From the NCBI GenBank assembly GCA_035536995.1, contig DATLNB010000013.1, forward strand, positions 1 through 64,000: a stretch of 64,000 nt of DNA, written 5' to 3'. Of this stretch, positions 10,201 through 18,651 are shown in pieces. Under the pieces are notes generated by a model. That model was given only the letters and a program-made list of their open reading frames with translations, searched no databases and was not told where the DNA came from. A program made the position numbers and the translations under genes. This DNA is from AV80 sp035536995 (lineage in GTDB: Bacteria > Verrucomicrobiota > Verrucomicrobiia > Chthoniobacterales > UBA10450). The stretch's first letter is position 1; each line of letters begins with the position of its first letter.

Positions 10201-12939
10201 GCAGTAACGTTCGAAGTCGCCGGACCGGGCGAGACCGTCTGGAATTATCGGAACCCCTTTGCGATCGATCTTGTGACCGACAAGGAGAGTTACGCTCCGG
10301 GGCAGACCGCGACCATCATGGTGAAGACCCCGATCGCGGGCGAAGCGCTGGTCACCGTGGAACGAGACCGTTTGCTGCGCTCGTTCGTTACGAAATTGAG
10401 CGGGAACACGCCGTCCATCCAGGTGCCGCTTCTGGAAGGCGACGCCCCGAATGTTTTCGTCTCGGTCATGCTTCTACGCGGCGCGAACGACAGTCCGCGC
10501 AAGATCAAGGCGCCGGAATATCGCATTGGTTATTGTGAAATCCGGGTTGCGCGGCCCGACGAGAAGCTGGCGGTCTCGGTGAGGACCAGCGCGCCGACGG
10601 CAAAACCCGGGGAAAAAGTGCAGCTCGATGCCGAAGTGCGTGACGCGGCCGGCAAAGTCGCCGCGGATTCGGAGGTTGTCCTCTTCGCGGTAGACGAAGG
10701 AGTCCTTTCCCTGACCGGATACAAGACGCCCGATCCGCTCACGTTCTTCAACCAGCGGCGCCGTCTCAGCGTCCAGACGAGTCTTACCCTGCCGACACTC
10801 TTGAAGGAGGAAGCGGAGGAATCGGACTTCGCGAATAAGGGATATTTAATTGGCGATGCGAAGGGCGGGCCGCCTGCAGTCGATGGACTTCGGAAAAACT
10901 TCATTGCCTGCGCCTTTTGGAACGCGACCCTGCGGACGGACGCGCAGGGCCGGGTCCACGCAGAGTTTGATGCCCCCGACAGCCTGACACGATACCGCGT
11001 GATCGCGATTGCAGCCTCCCGCCTCAACCAATTCGGCTCCGGCGAATCAGCGATCGAAATCAACAAACCAATCATGCTCGAAGCGTCGCTCCCGCGTTTC
11101 GGCAACCAGGGCGACAAGCTCGTTCTCCGCGCGGTTCTCCATAACAACACGGACGTTGCCGGTGAAGCGGATGTTGAATTGCAGCTCGATGTGACCGCCA
11201 AGGCGAGCGAAACGAAACGCCGCGTCAGCATTCCGGCGCGCGGCTCCGTCCCGCTGGATTTTCCAGCGGAGCTGGTTGCAACCGGTCGCGGCCAGTGGCG
11301 TTGGAGTGTGCGCTTCACCGCTCCCGGGCAAGAGGCTTTGACCGACGCGCTCCAATCCGAAATCGATGTCCATTATCCTGCGCCCCTCATCCGTGAAGTC
11401 CAAACGAAGCGGATTGAAACGAACGACACTGAAGTGGCGCGGGTTTCCGATCCGCAAATTCTGGAGGGGACCGGCCAGCTGAACGTGGACGTCTCGAACA
11501 CGCGCGTGACCGAGATCCGCGAGTCACTCCGGCAACTCCTCCAGTACCCGTACGGCTGTGTCGAGCAAACGACATCAAGCCTGTTGCCATGGCTGACTGT
11601 TCGTGATTTGCGCGCCGCCCTGCCGGAATTGGCGAAGAGCGACGCCGAAGTTGCCGAAGCGGTCCGGCGCGGGGTGAATCTTCTGCTCTCGATGCAGACC
11701 AGCTCGGGAGGTTTGAGCTATTGGCCCGGGGGACGCGAACCGATGCTGTGGGGAAGCGCTTACGGCGGCTTCGCACTCGCCCTCGCGCAAAAGCAAAAAT
11801 TCGCTGTGCCCGACGCCGAGTTTAAAAAGCTGCTTGGGTATTTGAGTGAGCAACTGCGCGGCACCGCTCTGGACGCGACCGGTTACGGATTGTCCGACCG
11901 TTGCCTGGCGGTTTATACGCTGGCGGTCGCCGGGAAACCGGAGCCGGCTTATCACGACCTTCTTTTCCAGAAACGCGCGAAGCTGAGCGCGGAAGATCGG
12001 GCCCTTCTTGCCCTGGCCGTGATCGAGAGCAACGGCCCCAAGGCGATGGTTGATGAGTTGCTCAAGCCTCCGGCCGGGAATGACGGTTACCTCGACCAAT
12101 TTTTCGGATCGGTCGCTCGCGAAAACGCGCTTCACCTGATGGCGTGGACGCTGCATCAACCGGCCTCACCGCGAGTCGATGAGCTGGCCACTGAATTATT
12201 CTCGCGGCGGAGCAACGGCCACTGGAGCACGACCCAGGCGAATGCGTGGGCGGTCCTCTCTCTTTCTTCCTACATGCGAAAGATCGAGACCGGCGATCGG
12301 AATGCGGCCGGCGAAGTCCGCTGGAGCAGCGCGAAAGAATCGTTCGCGGTGAGTGAGGCGAAGCCGCTGGCCACTGCCCGTTTTCCCATTGACGCCAGGG
12401 GCGGCGCGGAGCCAATTCACCTGACGAAGACCGGTGGAACGGTTTACACGGAAATGACCGCCGAAGCGCGGCCGAAACTAATCGATCAACCGCGGCAGAA
12501 TCGCGGTTACACCATTACGCGGCGCTACTCGAAGCTGGGTGACGATGGGAAACTGGGCCCCGCCGAAAACTTGCGTGTCGGCGATCGGATCCTGGTCACA
12601 CTCGATATCGCGGTGACGCGGCGTGCGACCTACCTGGCGTTGGTTGACCCGTTACCCGCGGTCTTCGAGCCGATCAATCCAGTATTCAAATCGCAGGAGG
12701 TCCTCGCGGGCGAGACCCTGGGGACGGAATGGGTCAGCGATTACAAGGAGCTCCGGACCGATCGAGCACTCTTTTTCGCGGACGTGCTTTATCCGGGGCA
12801 ATACACCCTTCGATATCTGGCGCGCGTGATTTCCGCGGGTGACGCCCTCGCGCCCTCGGCCAAGATCGAAGAGATGTATCATCCCGAGCGAATGGGGACC
12901 ACCGAAGTGACCCGGGTTCACACGGAGTCGCTGCCGTAG
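7285..12939 (+). CDS. yfhM: bacterial alpha-2-macroglobulin (YfhM type)
   Basis: A very long extracytoplasmic protein (1884 residues from ATG 7285; GTG 7264 is possible but less natural before the signal peptide MMRSFWLAFTLCLATTTLA). Family hallmarks: FLFTERGVYKPGDTVHLKG in a macroglobulin domain, AVDEGVLSLTGYKTPDPL, the segment around DSLTRYRVIAIAA, and the thioester motif YGCVEQ with Cys near residue 1425. Known homologues trap invading proteases in the periplasm through the thioester, protecting peptidoglycan synthesis. The next gene, 10 bp downstream, is penicillin-binding protein 1C, the classic partner. The thioester is intact, so trapping by covalent capture is expected. There is no lipobox, so it may be free in the periplasm. 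Confidence 0.95.
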   Translation: MMRSFWLAFTLCLATTTLAQERAVQLLIPSRQLEPTSTFELRFATEMVPPSEIGKVAPVSPLVFSPAIEGQFVWLSTRSGTFAPKGILPLGTKYQITLRSGVKDAAGRDVKSNLRESAETQPFRLKGTMALGGSDPEDAPANPRYLVLFNANVSASAAGKFFRFTNSAGTRIDAKVEQADDPKNRDHVFPSYQSEDRTVTVWGEKPAPVEDENDAEKESDKPRPIRKNVLLVSASKPLPPGTDWKLTIDPGLPAAEWKTTLAARKEVVIGKVKPFAVISVAAESNRIAGRRIVIRFTKNLSPEVTAETVSRWISVTPAPDKFKFEVEDETITLKGDFALGPQYRVAIKPGLPASQPFKFERAQTNDLVFKQIAPRLYFEDFATQQHLSGSRRFRLLAVNIPRIRVTARRFTGDTTPVAVKAYDRYEDYSNEERPPDEMYNRIDVEKLPGEVIWERELKTAAEIDKPETLPLSWDEILGQHKTGAILLTAESVDPVTGDKKRVGTQAVIQLTDIGSVWKRDDDGITLHLFSLRTGASLSGVRLRLLDTEQKQMAEAVTDAQGGAHLPYTTEVRWVFAQGDGDEHLISINSGEALVPLYRLGVTDDYGEEESNLSSIFLFTERGVYKPGDTVHLKGIARNLNANQSTLPAGKTVTIKVSDAKDRQFFNKTVTLSEFGSFAEDIQIPSGTVGKYRVAVADDEKERKLSGTIDFQVQEYRPNAFEITIPTPSAATGPLSLELPVTAKYFMGKPLVKAKLTWSLVARDDAFRPDGMADFAFNNAIDDFRLNKALDRLSQFNAQGDSEVDATGTAKIAAQLPVNPKAPQPRATKLLCEVTDLSQQTVSESRSFVQHSSDYYFGLRRLDPLFKEGAQLPIELIAVGADGKVLSSAVTARIRLTRIIWQTNRLAAAGDTTEFESKAELHVEWERELTTTPGLGTDRKPKVATLADAVAGKPGQYLLEATGKDDHGHDILTAVTFEVAGPGETVWNYRNPFAIDLVTDKESYAPGQTATIMVKTPIAGEALVTVERDRLLRSFVTKLSGNTPSIQVPLLEGDAPNVFVSVMLLRGANDSPRKIKAPEYRIGYCEIRVARPDEKLAVSVRTSAPTAKPGEKVQLDAEVRDAAGKVAADSEVVLFAVDEGVLSLTGYKTPDPLTFFNQRRRLSVQTSLTLPTLLKEEAEESDFANKGYLIGDAKGGPPAVDGLRKNFIACAFWNATLRTDAQGRVHAEFDAPDSLTRYRVIAIAASRLNQFGSGESAIEINKPIMLEASLPRFGNQGDKLVLRAVLHNNTDVAGEADVELQLDVTAKASETKRRVSIPARGSVPLDFPAELVATGRGQWRWSVRFTAPGQEALTDALQSEIDVHYPAPLIREVQTKRIETNDTEVARVSDPQILEGTGQLNVDVSNTRVTEIRESLRQLLQYPYGCVEQTTSSLLPWLTVRDLRAALPELAKSDAEVAEAVRRGVNLLLSMQTSSGGLSYWPGGREPMLWGSAYGGFALALAQKQKFAVPDAEFKKLLGYLSEQLRGTALDATGYGLSDRCLAVYTLAVAGKPEPAYHDLLFQKRAKLSAEDRALLALAVIESNGPKAMVDELLKPPAGNDGYLDQFFGSVARENALHLMAWTLHQPASPRVDELATELFSRRSNGHWSTTQANAWAVLSLSSYMRKIETGDRNAAGEVRWSSAKESFAVSEAKPLATARFPIDARGGAEPIHLTKTGGTVYTEMTAEARPKLIDQPRQNRGYTITRRYSKLGDDGKLGPAENLRVGDRILVTLDIAVTRRATYLALVDPLPAVFEPINPVFKSQEVLAGETLGTEWVSDYKELRTDRALFFADVLYPGQYTLRYLARVISAGDALAPSAKIEEMYHPERMGTTEVTRVHTESLP

Positions 12940-12949
12940 GCGAATCGGA

Positions 12950-15184
12950 ATGGTCCGGCGATTTTATCCAGGCTCGATTGTCGCGTCGCTCGCCGCGCTC
13001 ATAATCGTAGTCGAGTTCGCCCCGCGCCTTGCGCCGATCCCGCCCGCGCTCCTTCGTCCGCCGGTCCAAAGCATCGCTTTACTGGATCGGAACGGGATCC
13101 CGCTCCGGGAGAGCCGTGTCGCTGAACGTTTCAGCCATCAGGTCGCGCTGGAGACCGTTCCCGCTCATTTGATCGATGCGATCCTCGCGGCGGAAGACAA
13201 GCGGTTCTATTCCCATCGCGGCGTCGATTGGTTTGCCACGGCCCGCGCCATCCTTGCTGGAATCACTCACGGTCGTGTCGTCTCGGGCGCCTCCACCATT
13301 ACCCAACAGTTCGTCAAAATCTCGGAGCCACGTCCGCGAACGTTGCGCGTGAAATTTGTTGAGGCGCTTACCGCGCTCCACCTCGAGCAGACGTGGTCGA
13401 AAGACCGGATCCTCGCCGCCTACCTCAACCGGCTCGATTTTGGAAACCTCAACATCGGCGTCGCGGCCGCAGCGGATTACTATTTTGCGAAACCCGTGTG
13501 CGACCTGAGCGACGCCGAAGCCGCTTTCTTAGCGGGGCTTCCGAGGAACCCGCGCCGGTTGAACCCACACGTCTCGCCGGAAGCGGCGCGCCGCCGGCAG
13601 GTCGTTGTCCTCGAGAGGATGCGCTCCAACGGCCGCCTCGATGCGGCGCGCCACGAGCGAGCCCTCGCTGAATCGCTCACCCTGCGTCCGCCGCAACGGC
13701 GTTTCCGGGCGCCGCACTTTGTCGAGATGGTATTGCGCCAATTACCGGAGAGGCCCCCGAACGAATTCAAGACCACGCTCGATATCCGGCTCAACGATGA
13801 GGTGGAGAAAATCGTCCGCGAACGACTCGCCCAGCTGCGCGAACAAAACGTTGGCAACGCTGCCGTTGTCGTCATCGACAATACGACCGGCGACATCGTT
13901 TCATTGGTTGGTTCCGAGAATTATTTCGCGCCCGAAACCGGCCAGGTAAACGGCGCCTGGGCGCAGCGATCCGCCGGTTCGGCCCTGAAGCCATTCACCT
14001 ATCTCCTGGCGCTCGAACGCGGAGCGACACCGGCGACCATGATCGCGGATGTCCGGACGAGCTTCGCTTCAGCCGACGGTTTTTACCGGCCGGAGAACTA
14101 CAATCGACGGTGTTACGGACCGGTCCGTTATCGGACGGCGCTGGCCAGCTCGCTGAACATTCCGGCCGTCAAGGTGCTGATGGACGCGGGCGGCCCCTCG
14201 GCCCTTCATGAGCGTTTGAATGAAGTCGGCCTAACGACTTTGACGCGGTCGCCGGAGGTTTATGGGCTCGGGCTTACTCTCGGCAATTGCGAGGCTCGTC
14301 TCCTCGAGCTCACGAATGCCTACGCGAGCCTCGCCCGCCTCGGTGAATACCGTCCCTGGCGCGTTCTGCCTTCGACCGTGACCTCTTCGCATCGTTATTC
14401 CAAACCCGAGCTCGTCTGGCAGATCGCGGACGTCCTGAGCGACAACTCCGCGCGCACCCTCGCCTTTGGAATGAATTCGGCATTGCGGTTCGATTATCGT
14501 GTGGCCTGCAAAACCGGCACGAGCACCGACTTCCGCGATAATTGGACCATCGGGTTTACGCCGGAGTTTTCGGTTGGCGTTTGGGTCGGCAATTTTGATG
14601 GTGCGCCCATGCGCGAAGTCTCCGGCGTCACGGGGGCCGGCCCGATTTTGCACGCGGTTTTCGATCATCTCCACGCGAAGTTCGGCACAAGCTGGTATCG
14701 GACTCCGGACACGATTATCGAACGCACGATCCACCCGTTGACCGGTAAACTGTTAGCCGACGATGATCCGCGCGGCGTCGGCGAAAAGTTCGTGACCGGC
14801 CACCTGCCTCCGGCCGAATCGCCCGCGGACTATGATGACGCCGGCAGAGTCCGTCTCGCTCCTGAATATGGCGACTGGTTCCAGAGCGCAGAGAACAGCG
14901 TTGCCGATCGGGCTGTGCTTGATCTGGACCGAGGCGATTTGCAAATCACTTCGCCGTTGCCGGGAAGCGTTTACGTCGTTGATCCCGACATTCCTTCGAG
15001 CGGCCGCATTCCATTGATCGTAAATGGCGCTTCACAAGTGGAGTGGCGAAGCGACTCGTTGACCTGTCGGAGCGAGCGCGCCGGGGATTATGCGGACGCC
15101 GCGGAAGGCGAGCATCAGATTGTGGTGATCGATCCGGCGACGGGCCGCCAAGCCCAGACGCGGATCACAATCCGCTATTTGTAG
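12950..15184 (+). CDS. pbpC: penicillin-binding protein 1C
   Basis: 744 residues: an N-terminal membrane anchor (about residues 8-26), a GT51 transglycosylase domain with catalytic EDKRFYSHRGVDW (Glu near 82) and GASTITQQF, a transpeptidase domain with active-site SALK (Ser near 344), SSLN and KTGTS, and a C-terminal BiPBP_C-like beta domain (about the last 90 residues). It polymerises and may crosslink peptidoglycan at the outer face of the inner membrane. Co-transcription with the macroglobulin gene is likely given the 10-bp gap. The length matches PbpC (about 750). Confidence 0.95.
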   Translation: MVRRFYPGSIVASLAALIIVVEFAPRLAPIPPALLRPPVQSIALLDRNGIPLRESRVAERFSHQVALETVPAHLIDAILAAEDKRFYSHRGVDWFATARAILAGITHGRVVSGASTITQQFVKISEPRPRTLRVKFVEALTALHLEQTWSKDRILAAYLNRLDFGNLNIGVAAAADYYFAKPVCDLSDAEAAFLAGLPRNPRRLNPHVSPEAARRRQVVVLERMRSNGRLDAARHERALAESLTLRPPQRRFRAPHFVEMVLRQLPERPPNEFKTTLDIRLNDEVEKIVRERLAQLREQNVGNAAVVVIDNTTGDIVSLVGSENYFAPETGQVNGAWAQRSAGSALKPFTYLLALERGATPATMIADVRTSFASADGFYRPENYNRRCYGPVRYRTALASSLNIPAVKVLMDAGGPSALHERLNEVGLTTLTRSPEVYGLGLTLGNCEARLLELTNAYASLARLGEYRPWRVLPSTVTSSHRYSKPELVWQIADVLSDNSARTLAFGMNSALRFDYRVACKTGTSTDFRDNWTIGFTPEFSVGVWVGNFDGAPMREVSGVTGAGPILHAVFDHLHAKFGTSWYRTPDTIIERTIHPLTGKLLADDDPRGVGEKFVTGHLPPAESPADYDDAGRVRLAPEYGDWFQSAENSVADRAVLDLDRGDLQITSPLPGSVYVVDPDIPSSGRIPLIVNGASQVEWRSDSLTCRSERAGDYADAAEGEHQIVVIDPATGRQAQTRITIRYL

Positions 15185-15253
15185 TAGATGTTGTTACTTT
15201 CCTTCCTGAAATAAAGCTTGCCCTGGACTGCCCGGGCCCCAAGCTCGCCGCCA

Positions 15254-15634
15254 ATGAAGAATATTACCCGCGGTATCCTCCTCCTAGTTATGGCGATCTC
15301 TCTGCGGCTCGCGCCGACGGTCCAGGCAGGGGACGATAAGTACGCCGCCATCGCGGTAAACACCAGTACCGGCAAGGGCGGCTATGGCAGGGGTTTTGAC
15401 AGCGAGGAAGCCGCGGTGGCACGCGCACGCAAAGAATGCGGCGCGCAGGATTCGGAAGCTTTCTGGTGTAAAAATGCGTGGATCGCGCTGGCGATTTCCG
15501 ATCGGAAGCCCGGTGGTTTCGGATGGGCATGGTCCGAGTCGAAATCGGAAGCGCGCAGCAAGGCTCTTGCGAACTGCAAAAAGTTCAACGGCGACGGCCG
15601 GGTCACAATTTGTGTATCGGCCTTCGGGGATTAG
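15254..15634 (+). CDS. secreted DUF4189 domain protein
   Basis: 126 residues from ATG 15254, which opens into a signal peptide (MKNITRGILLLVMAISLRLA). The mature part matches the DUF4189 pattern: a start like YAAIAVNTSTGKGGYGRGFD, then SEEAAVARARKECG, paired cysteines, and a repeated SEARSKALANCKK-type helix followed by CVSAFGD. These are small secreted domains of unknown role. It follows pbpC by 69 bp and may be cotranscribed. Confidence 0.8.
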   Translation: MKNITRGILLLVMAISLRLAPTVQAGDDKYAAIAVNTSTGKGGYGRGFDSEEAAVARARKECGAQDSEAFWCKNAWIALAISDRKPGGFGWAWSESKSEARSKALANCKKFNGDGRVTICVSAFGD

Positions 15635-15646
15635 GGGCGATTCGGA

Positions 15647-16240
15647 CTAAACGTTCGTTAGGTCGAACGATTGCAGGCTCCGCGGCGGGCCGAATATCTC
15701 GCGCAGCACGATCGCGTCGCGGACATTCTGGATCGATCCGAACCTGGCCTTGAGCTGCCCAGCTGCCGCGGGAAGAGGGCGGCGCGTTTCATCGGCTGGT
15801 CCCGATGCATCTGGCTTGGCTATTTCCTCAATCTCGAAGGTCGCGCCGGGCGCGGTCGCGGGCGTGAATCGCGGCTCCGTCGCTGGCAGTGGCGGTGGAG
15901 GTGGCGGTGGTCGGGCCGCGGTCACTGATTTGGGCAACGGCGGCGGCGCCGTTGTTAGCGGGGGCAGGGGACTCGGAAAGACCTGTGGCCGAGCCGGACG
16001 AGGACGCGGCGCCACTTTCGGTGGCGGGGTCCCCTTCGGCTGGCCGAGTGCTTCCAGGAAACGCCGGATTCGTTCTTCCTCGGTATTAGCTTCGCCGCCG
16101 CGTTGAATCGGCGCCGTCGGCGGAGGCGGCGGGACGTTCTGTTGTCCTTCCCTGGCCTTTTGAACCAGCCACCGGACCAGCCCGACCAGCGCGATAAGGA
16201 TCAGGACCGCCGGGTGATCGAAGAGCCCCACTGCAATCAT
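15647..16240 (-). CDS. membrane-anchored proline-rich protein downstream of floA
   Basis: 197 residues with one N-terminal helix (about 8-25), then a long proline/alanine-rich, low-complexity linker (residues 37-150) and a compact C-terminal segment with QNVRDAIVLREIFGPPRSLQ. The C-terminal segment looks like a conserved short module seen beside flotillin-like genes in related phyla (from memory, not searched). It starts 16 bp after floA on the same strand, so the two are probably an operon and it may be a floA partner. The biochemical function is unknown. Confidence 0.65.
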   Translation of the reverse strand: MIAVGLFDHPAVLILIALVGLVRWLVQKAREGQQNVPPPPPTAPIQRGGEANTEEERIRRFLEALGQPKGTPPPKVAPRPRPARPQVFPSPLPPLTTAPPPLPKSVTAARPPPPPPPLPATEPRFTPATAPGATFEIEEIAKPDASGPADETRRPLPAAAGQLKARFGSIQNVRDAIVLREIFGPPRSLQSFDLTNV

Positions 16241-16256
16241 GTTCTGCGTCGTGCTA

Positions 16257-17270
16257 TCAACTTTCGGTGCGCGGCTTGTCGCCGCCCGCGATCGATTCCC
16301 TCATGGTCGTGTCCGCCTGGACATTTTTCATCCGGACGTAGTCCATGATCCCGAGGTTGCCGGACCGAAATGCATCCGCCATGGCCTGGGGCACGAGCGA
16401 CTCCGCTTCCACCACTTTTGCCCGCATCTCCTGGGTCTTCGCCCGCATCTCCTGTTCGACCGCCACAGCCGCCGCCCGCCGCACTTCTGCTTTGGCCTGG
16501 GCAATGCGCTTGTCAGCATCCGCCTGTTCGCTCTGTAACTTCGCGCCGATGTTGTCGCCCACATCCACGTCGGCGATATCAATCGAAAGAATTTCAAACG
16601 CGGTGTTGCTGTCCAGTCCCTTGGCGAGCACCGCTTTCGAAATTCGGTCCGGATTTTCCAGCACGTCTTTGTAGGAATCGGCCGAACCGATCGCGCTCAC
16701 GATCCCTTCGCCGACGCGTGCAATGATCGTCTCTTCCGTCGCGCCGCCGACAAAACGATCGAGATGCGAACGCACCGTCACCCGCGCTTTCACCTTCGCG
16801 CCGATCCCGTCCTTGGCCACGCCATCGATGGTCTGGCGGCCCATGCTCGGATTCGGCACGTCGATGACTTTCGGGTTAATACTGGTCCGCACCGCCTCGA
16901 GCACGGTTTTGCCGGTGCCTTTCGTGGCCAGGTCGATGGCGCAGGCGCGATTGAAATCGAGCGAGATCCCGGCCTTGTCAGCCGCGATCAATGCGAGGAT
17001 GACCTGCGAAACATCGCCGCCCGCCAGATAATGCGCTTCCAGCGGATCGCTCGGGATGTCGATCCCCGCTTTCACCGCCGTGATCCGGTTATCCACGATC
17101 ATTCCAACCGGCACTTTCCGCAGACGCATCCCGACCATTTTGCCAAGGCCAACTGGGGCATTCGCGATTCGGGCCCGGATCCAGAGCCCAAAAAAATTGA
17201 AGAGGACGATACAGAAGATAAACGCGAGAAGCGCGAGGACGGCGACGCCGACGAGATAAAGGGACTCCAT
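16257..17270 (-). CDS. floA: flotillin-like protein FloA (SPFH family)
   Basis: 337 residues: an N-terminal membrane hairpin or helix (about 3-27), then an SPFH-like core with GMRLRKVPVGMIVDNRITAV and VRTSINPKVIDVPNP, and a C-terminal coiled coil rich in Ala, Glu and Arg (about 230-300). It resembles the UPF0365/FloA family of about 330 residues. FloA proteins form foci in the inner membrane and organise membrane microdomains. The proline-rich gene follows in the same operon; the aminotransferase homologue is divergent. Confidence 0.92.
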   Translation of the reverse strand: MESLYLVGVAVLALLAFIFCIVLFNFFGLWIRARIANAPVGLGKMVGMRLRKVPVGMIVDNRITAVKAGIDIPSDPLEAHYLAGGDVSQVILALIAADKAGISLDFNRACAIDLATKGTGKTVLEAVRTSINPKVIDVPNPSMGRQTIDGVAKDGIGAKVKARVTVRSHLDRFVGGATEETIIARVGEGIVSAIGSADSYKDVLENPDRISKAVLAKGLDSNTAFEILSIDIADVDVGDNIGAKLQSEQADADKRIAQAKAEVRRAAAVAVEQEMRAKTQEMRAKVVEAESLVPQAMADAFRSGNLGIMDYVRMKNVQADTTMRESIAGGDKPRTES

Positions 17271-17388
17271 GCCGGGAACGGTAATGGAGAGGCGAACCTG
17301 CGGGAAGTATATTTGGCGTCAGCGCTCCATCGCCCGCCGACGATCTTGCTTTCCAACCGCACCGGGACGGAATACGCATTGCCCGCTT

Positions 17389-18615
17389 ATGAAAATGGAG
17401 ATGGCCGGCGACATGAAGAGCCTGAAGGTCGACCGATTGAGCGACATCCGGAAGCTGTATCGAGGCAATGTCGGGTCTTCCCGCGCCCGCTTCGACATTG
17501 CGCTCGATCACGGTGAAGGCAGCTGCGTTTTCGATGTTGCGGGGCGGCGTTATCTGGACCTGGGCGCCGGCCTGGGAGCCTGCGTCCTGGGGCATGCCCA
17601 CCCCGAAATCAACGATGCGTTGCTCGAGCAATCGCGAAAGCTTCTCCGCGTTTCCGATCTTTATTTCAGCAAACCGCAGGCTCAGCTCGCCGAAGCGCTC
17701 GTCAGACTGGTCGGACCGGGCCGCTGCTTTTTTTACTCGGGCGCGGCCGAAGCGAATTCCGGGCTCCTCGAGCTGGCGCGGAACTTTGGAGCATCTGCGG
17801 ATCGCATGGAAATCCTGACGACGACGGCTACGGCCGGTCGCTCACTTTCAGCCGGTGTTGAGGTCCCATTCAACGACCTCGAGGCCATTCGCACCGCGAT
17901 CACTCCCCGAACTGCGGCGATCCGGATACAAGCTATCCAAAGCGATGGCGCAATGATTTCGGCATCGCCGGGGTACCTCGCGGGCGTCCGCAGCCTTTGC
18001 CGCGAGCGCGAACTCCTTCTCCTCGTCGATGAAAGTCAGGCCGGCCATTTTCGGACCGGGCATTTCCAAGGCTGGCAACGAGTTCTCGAAGATTCCGATC
18101 ATTCCGGTTTTCTCCCGGATGCCGTTTCGATGGCGAACGCGTTGGGCGGGGGATTCCCCATCGGCGCGTGCTGGGTCAGCGAAAAATACGCGGGCCTGCT
18201 TTCCAGCGGAACTGACGTGAGCACCTTTGGCGGCGACCCGCTCGGGTGCGTGGTCGCGCTCAAGGTCCTTGAAATCATCGAGCGCGATCACCTTGCCGAA
18301 AATGCGCGAGAGATCGGCGCCTTTATTGTAGGGGAGCTCCAACGCCTGATCCGGAAATTTCCAGGCGTCCTGAAGGAAGTCCGCGGAGTCGGGTTGATGA
18401 TCGGGATCGAGTTTAGAAGGGAGGCGCCGGGTTTTGCCGCTTCAGAGAAAGCCGCGGCCCTCCAGGTCGTCGAGCGTCTTCATGCGGCGGCGGTTCTCAC
18501 TATCGCGGCCGGCGATGACGTTGTCCGGTTATTGCCGCCGCTCAACCTGACCCGGGCTGAAGCGATGGAAGGTTTGCATGCGATCGAGGCCGTCGTTGCT
18601 GAGATTGCAAAGTAA
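17389..18615 (+). CDS. class III PLP aminotransferase homologue with Asn at the catalytic Lys position
   Basis: 408 residues from ATG 17389 (ATGs at 17395, 17401 and 17413 also possible; a start at 17269 would overlap floA). The fold-type I class III pattern is clear: LDLGAGLGACVLGHAHPEIN, FFYSGAAEANSG, LLLVDESQAGHFRTG with the PLP-binding Asp, and ALGGGFPIGACW followed by STFGGDPLGC. In active enzymes the segment reads A-K-G/A-L-G-G-G, where Lys forms the Schiff base. Here codon 18136-18138 is AAC, giving A-N-A-L-G-G-G. It is therefore probably catalytically inactive or altered. A single-base change (AAG to AAC) or a sequencing error would explain it. Nearest relatives would be acetylornithine/ornithine-type aminotransferases; the substrate is not predictable. 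Confidence 0.8.
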   Translation: MKMEMAGDMKSLKVDRLSDIRKLYRGNVGSSRARFDIALDHGEGSCVFDVAGRRYLDLGAGLGACVLGHAHPEINDALLEQSRKLLRVSDLYFSKPQAQLAEALVRLVGPGRCFFYSGAAEANSGLLELARNFGASADRMEILTTTATAGRSLSAGVEVPFNDLEAIRTAITPRTAAIRIQAIQSDGAMISASPGYLAGVRSLCRERELLLLVDESQAGHFRTGHFQGWQRVLEDSDHSGFLPDAVSMANALGGGFPIGACWVSEKYAGLLSSGTDVSTFGGDPLGCVVALKVLEIIERDHLAENAREIGAFIVGELQRLIRKFPGVLKEVRGVGLMIGIEFRREAPGFAASEKAAALQVVERLHAAAVLTIAAGDDVVRLLPPLNLTRAEAMEGLHAIEAVVAEIAK

Positions 18616-18651
18616 TTGATCGACGCCCGCCGTTCCTCAGGCCGCCGCGCG

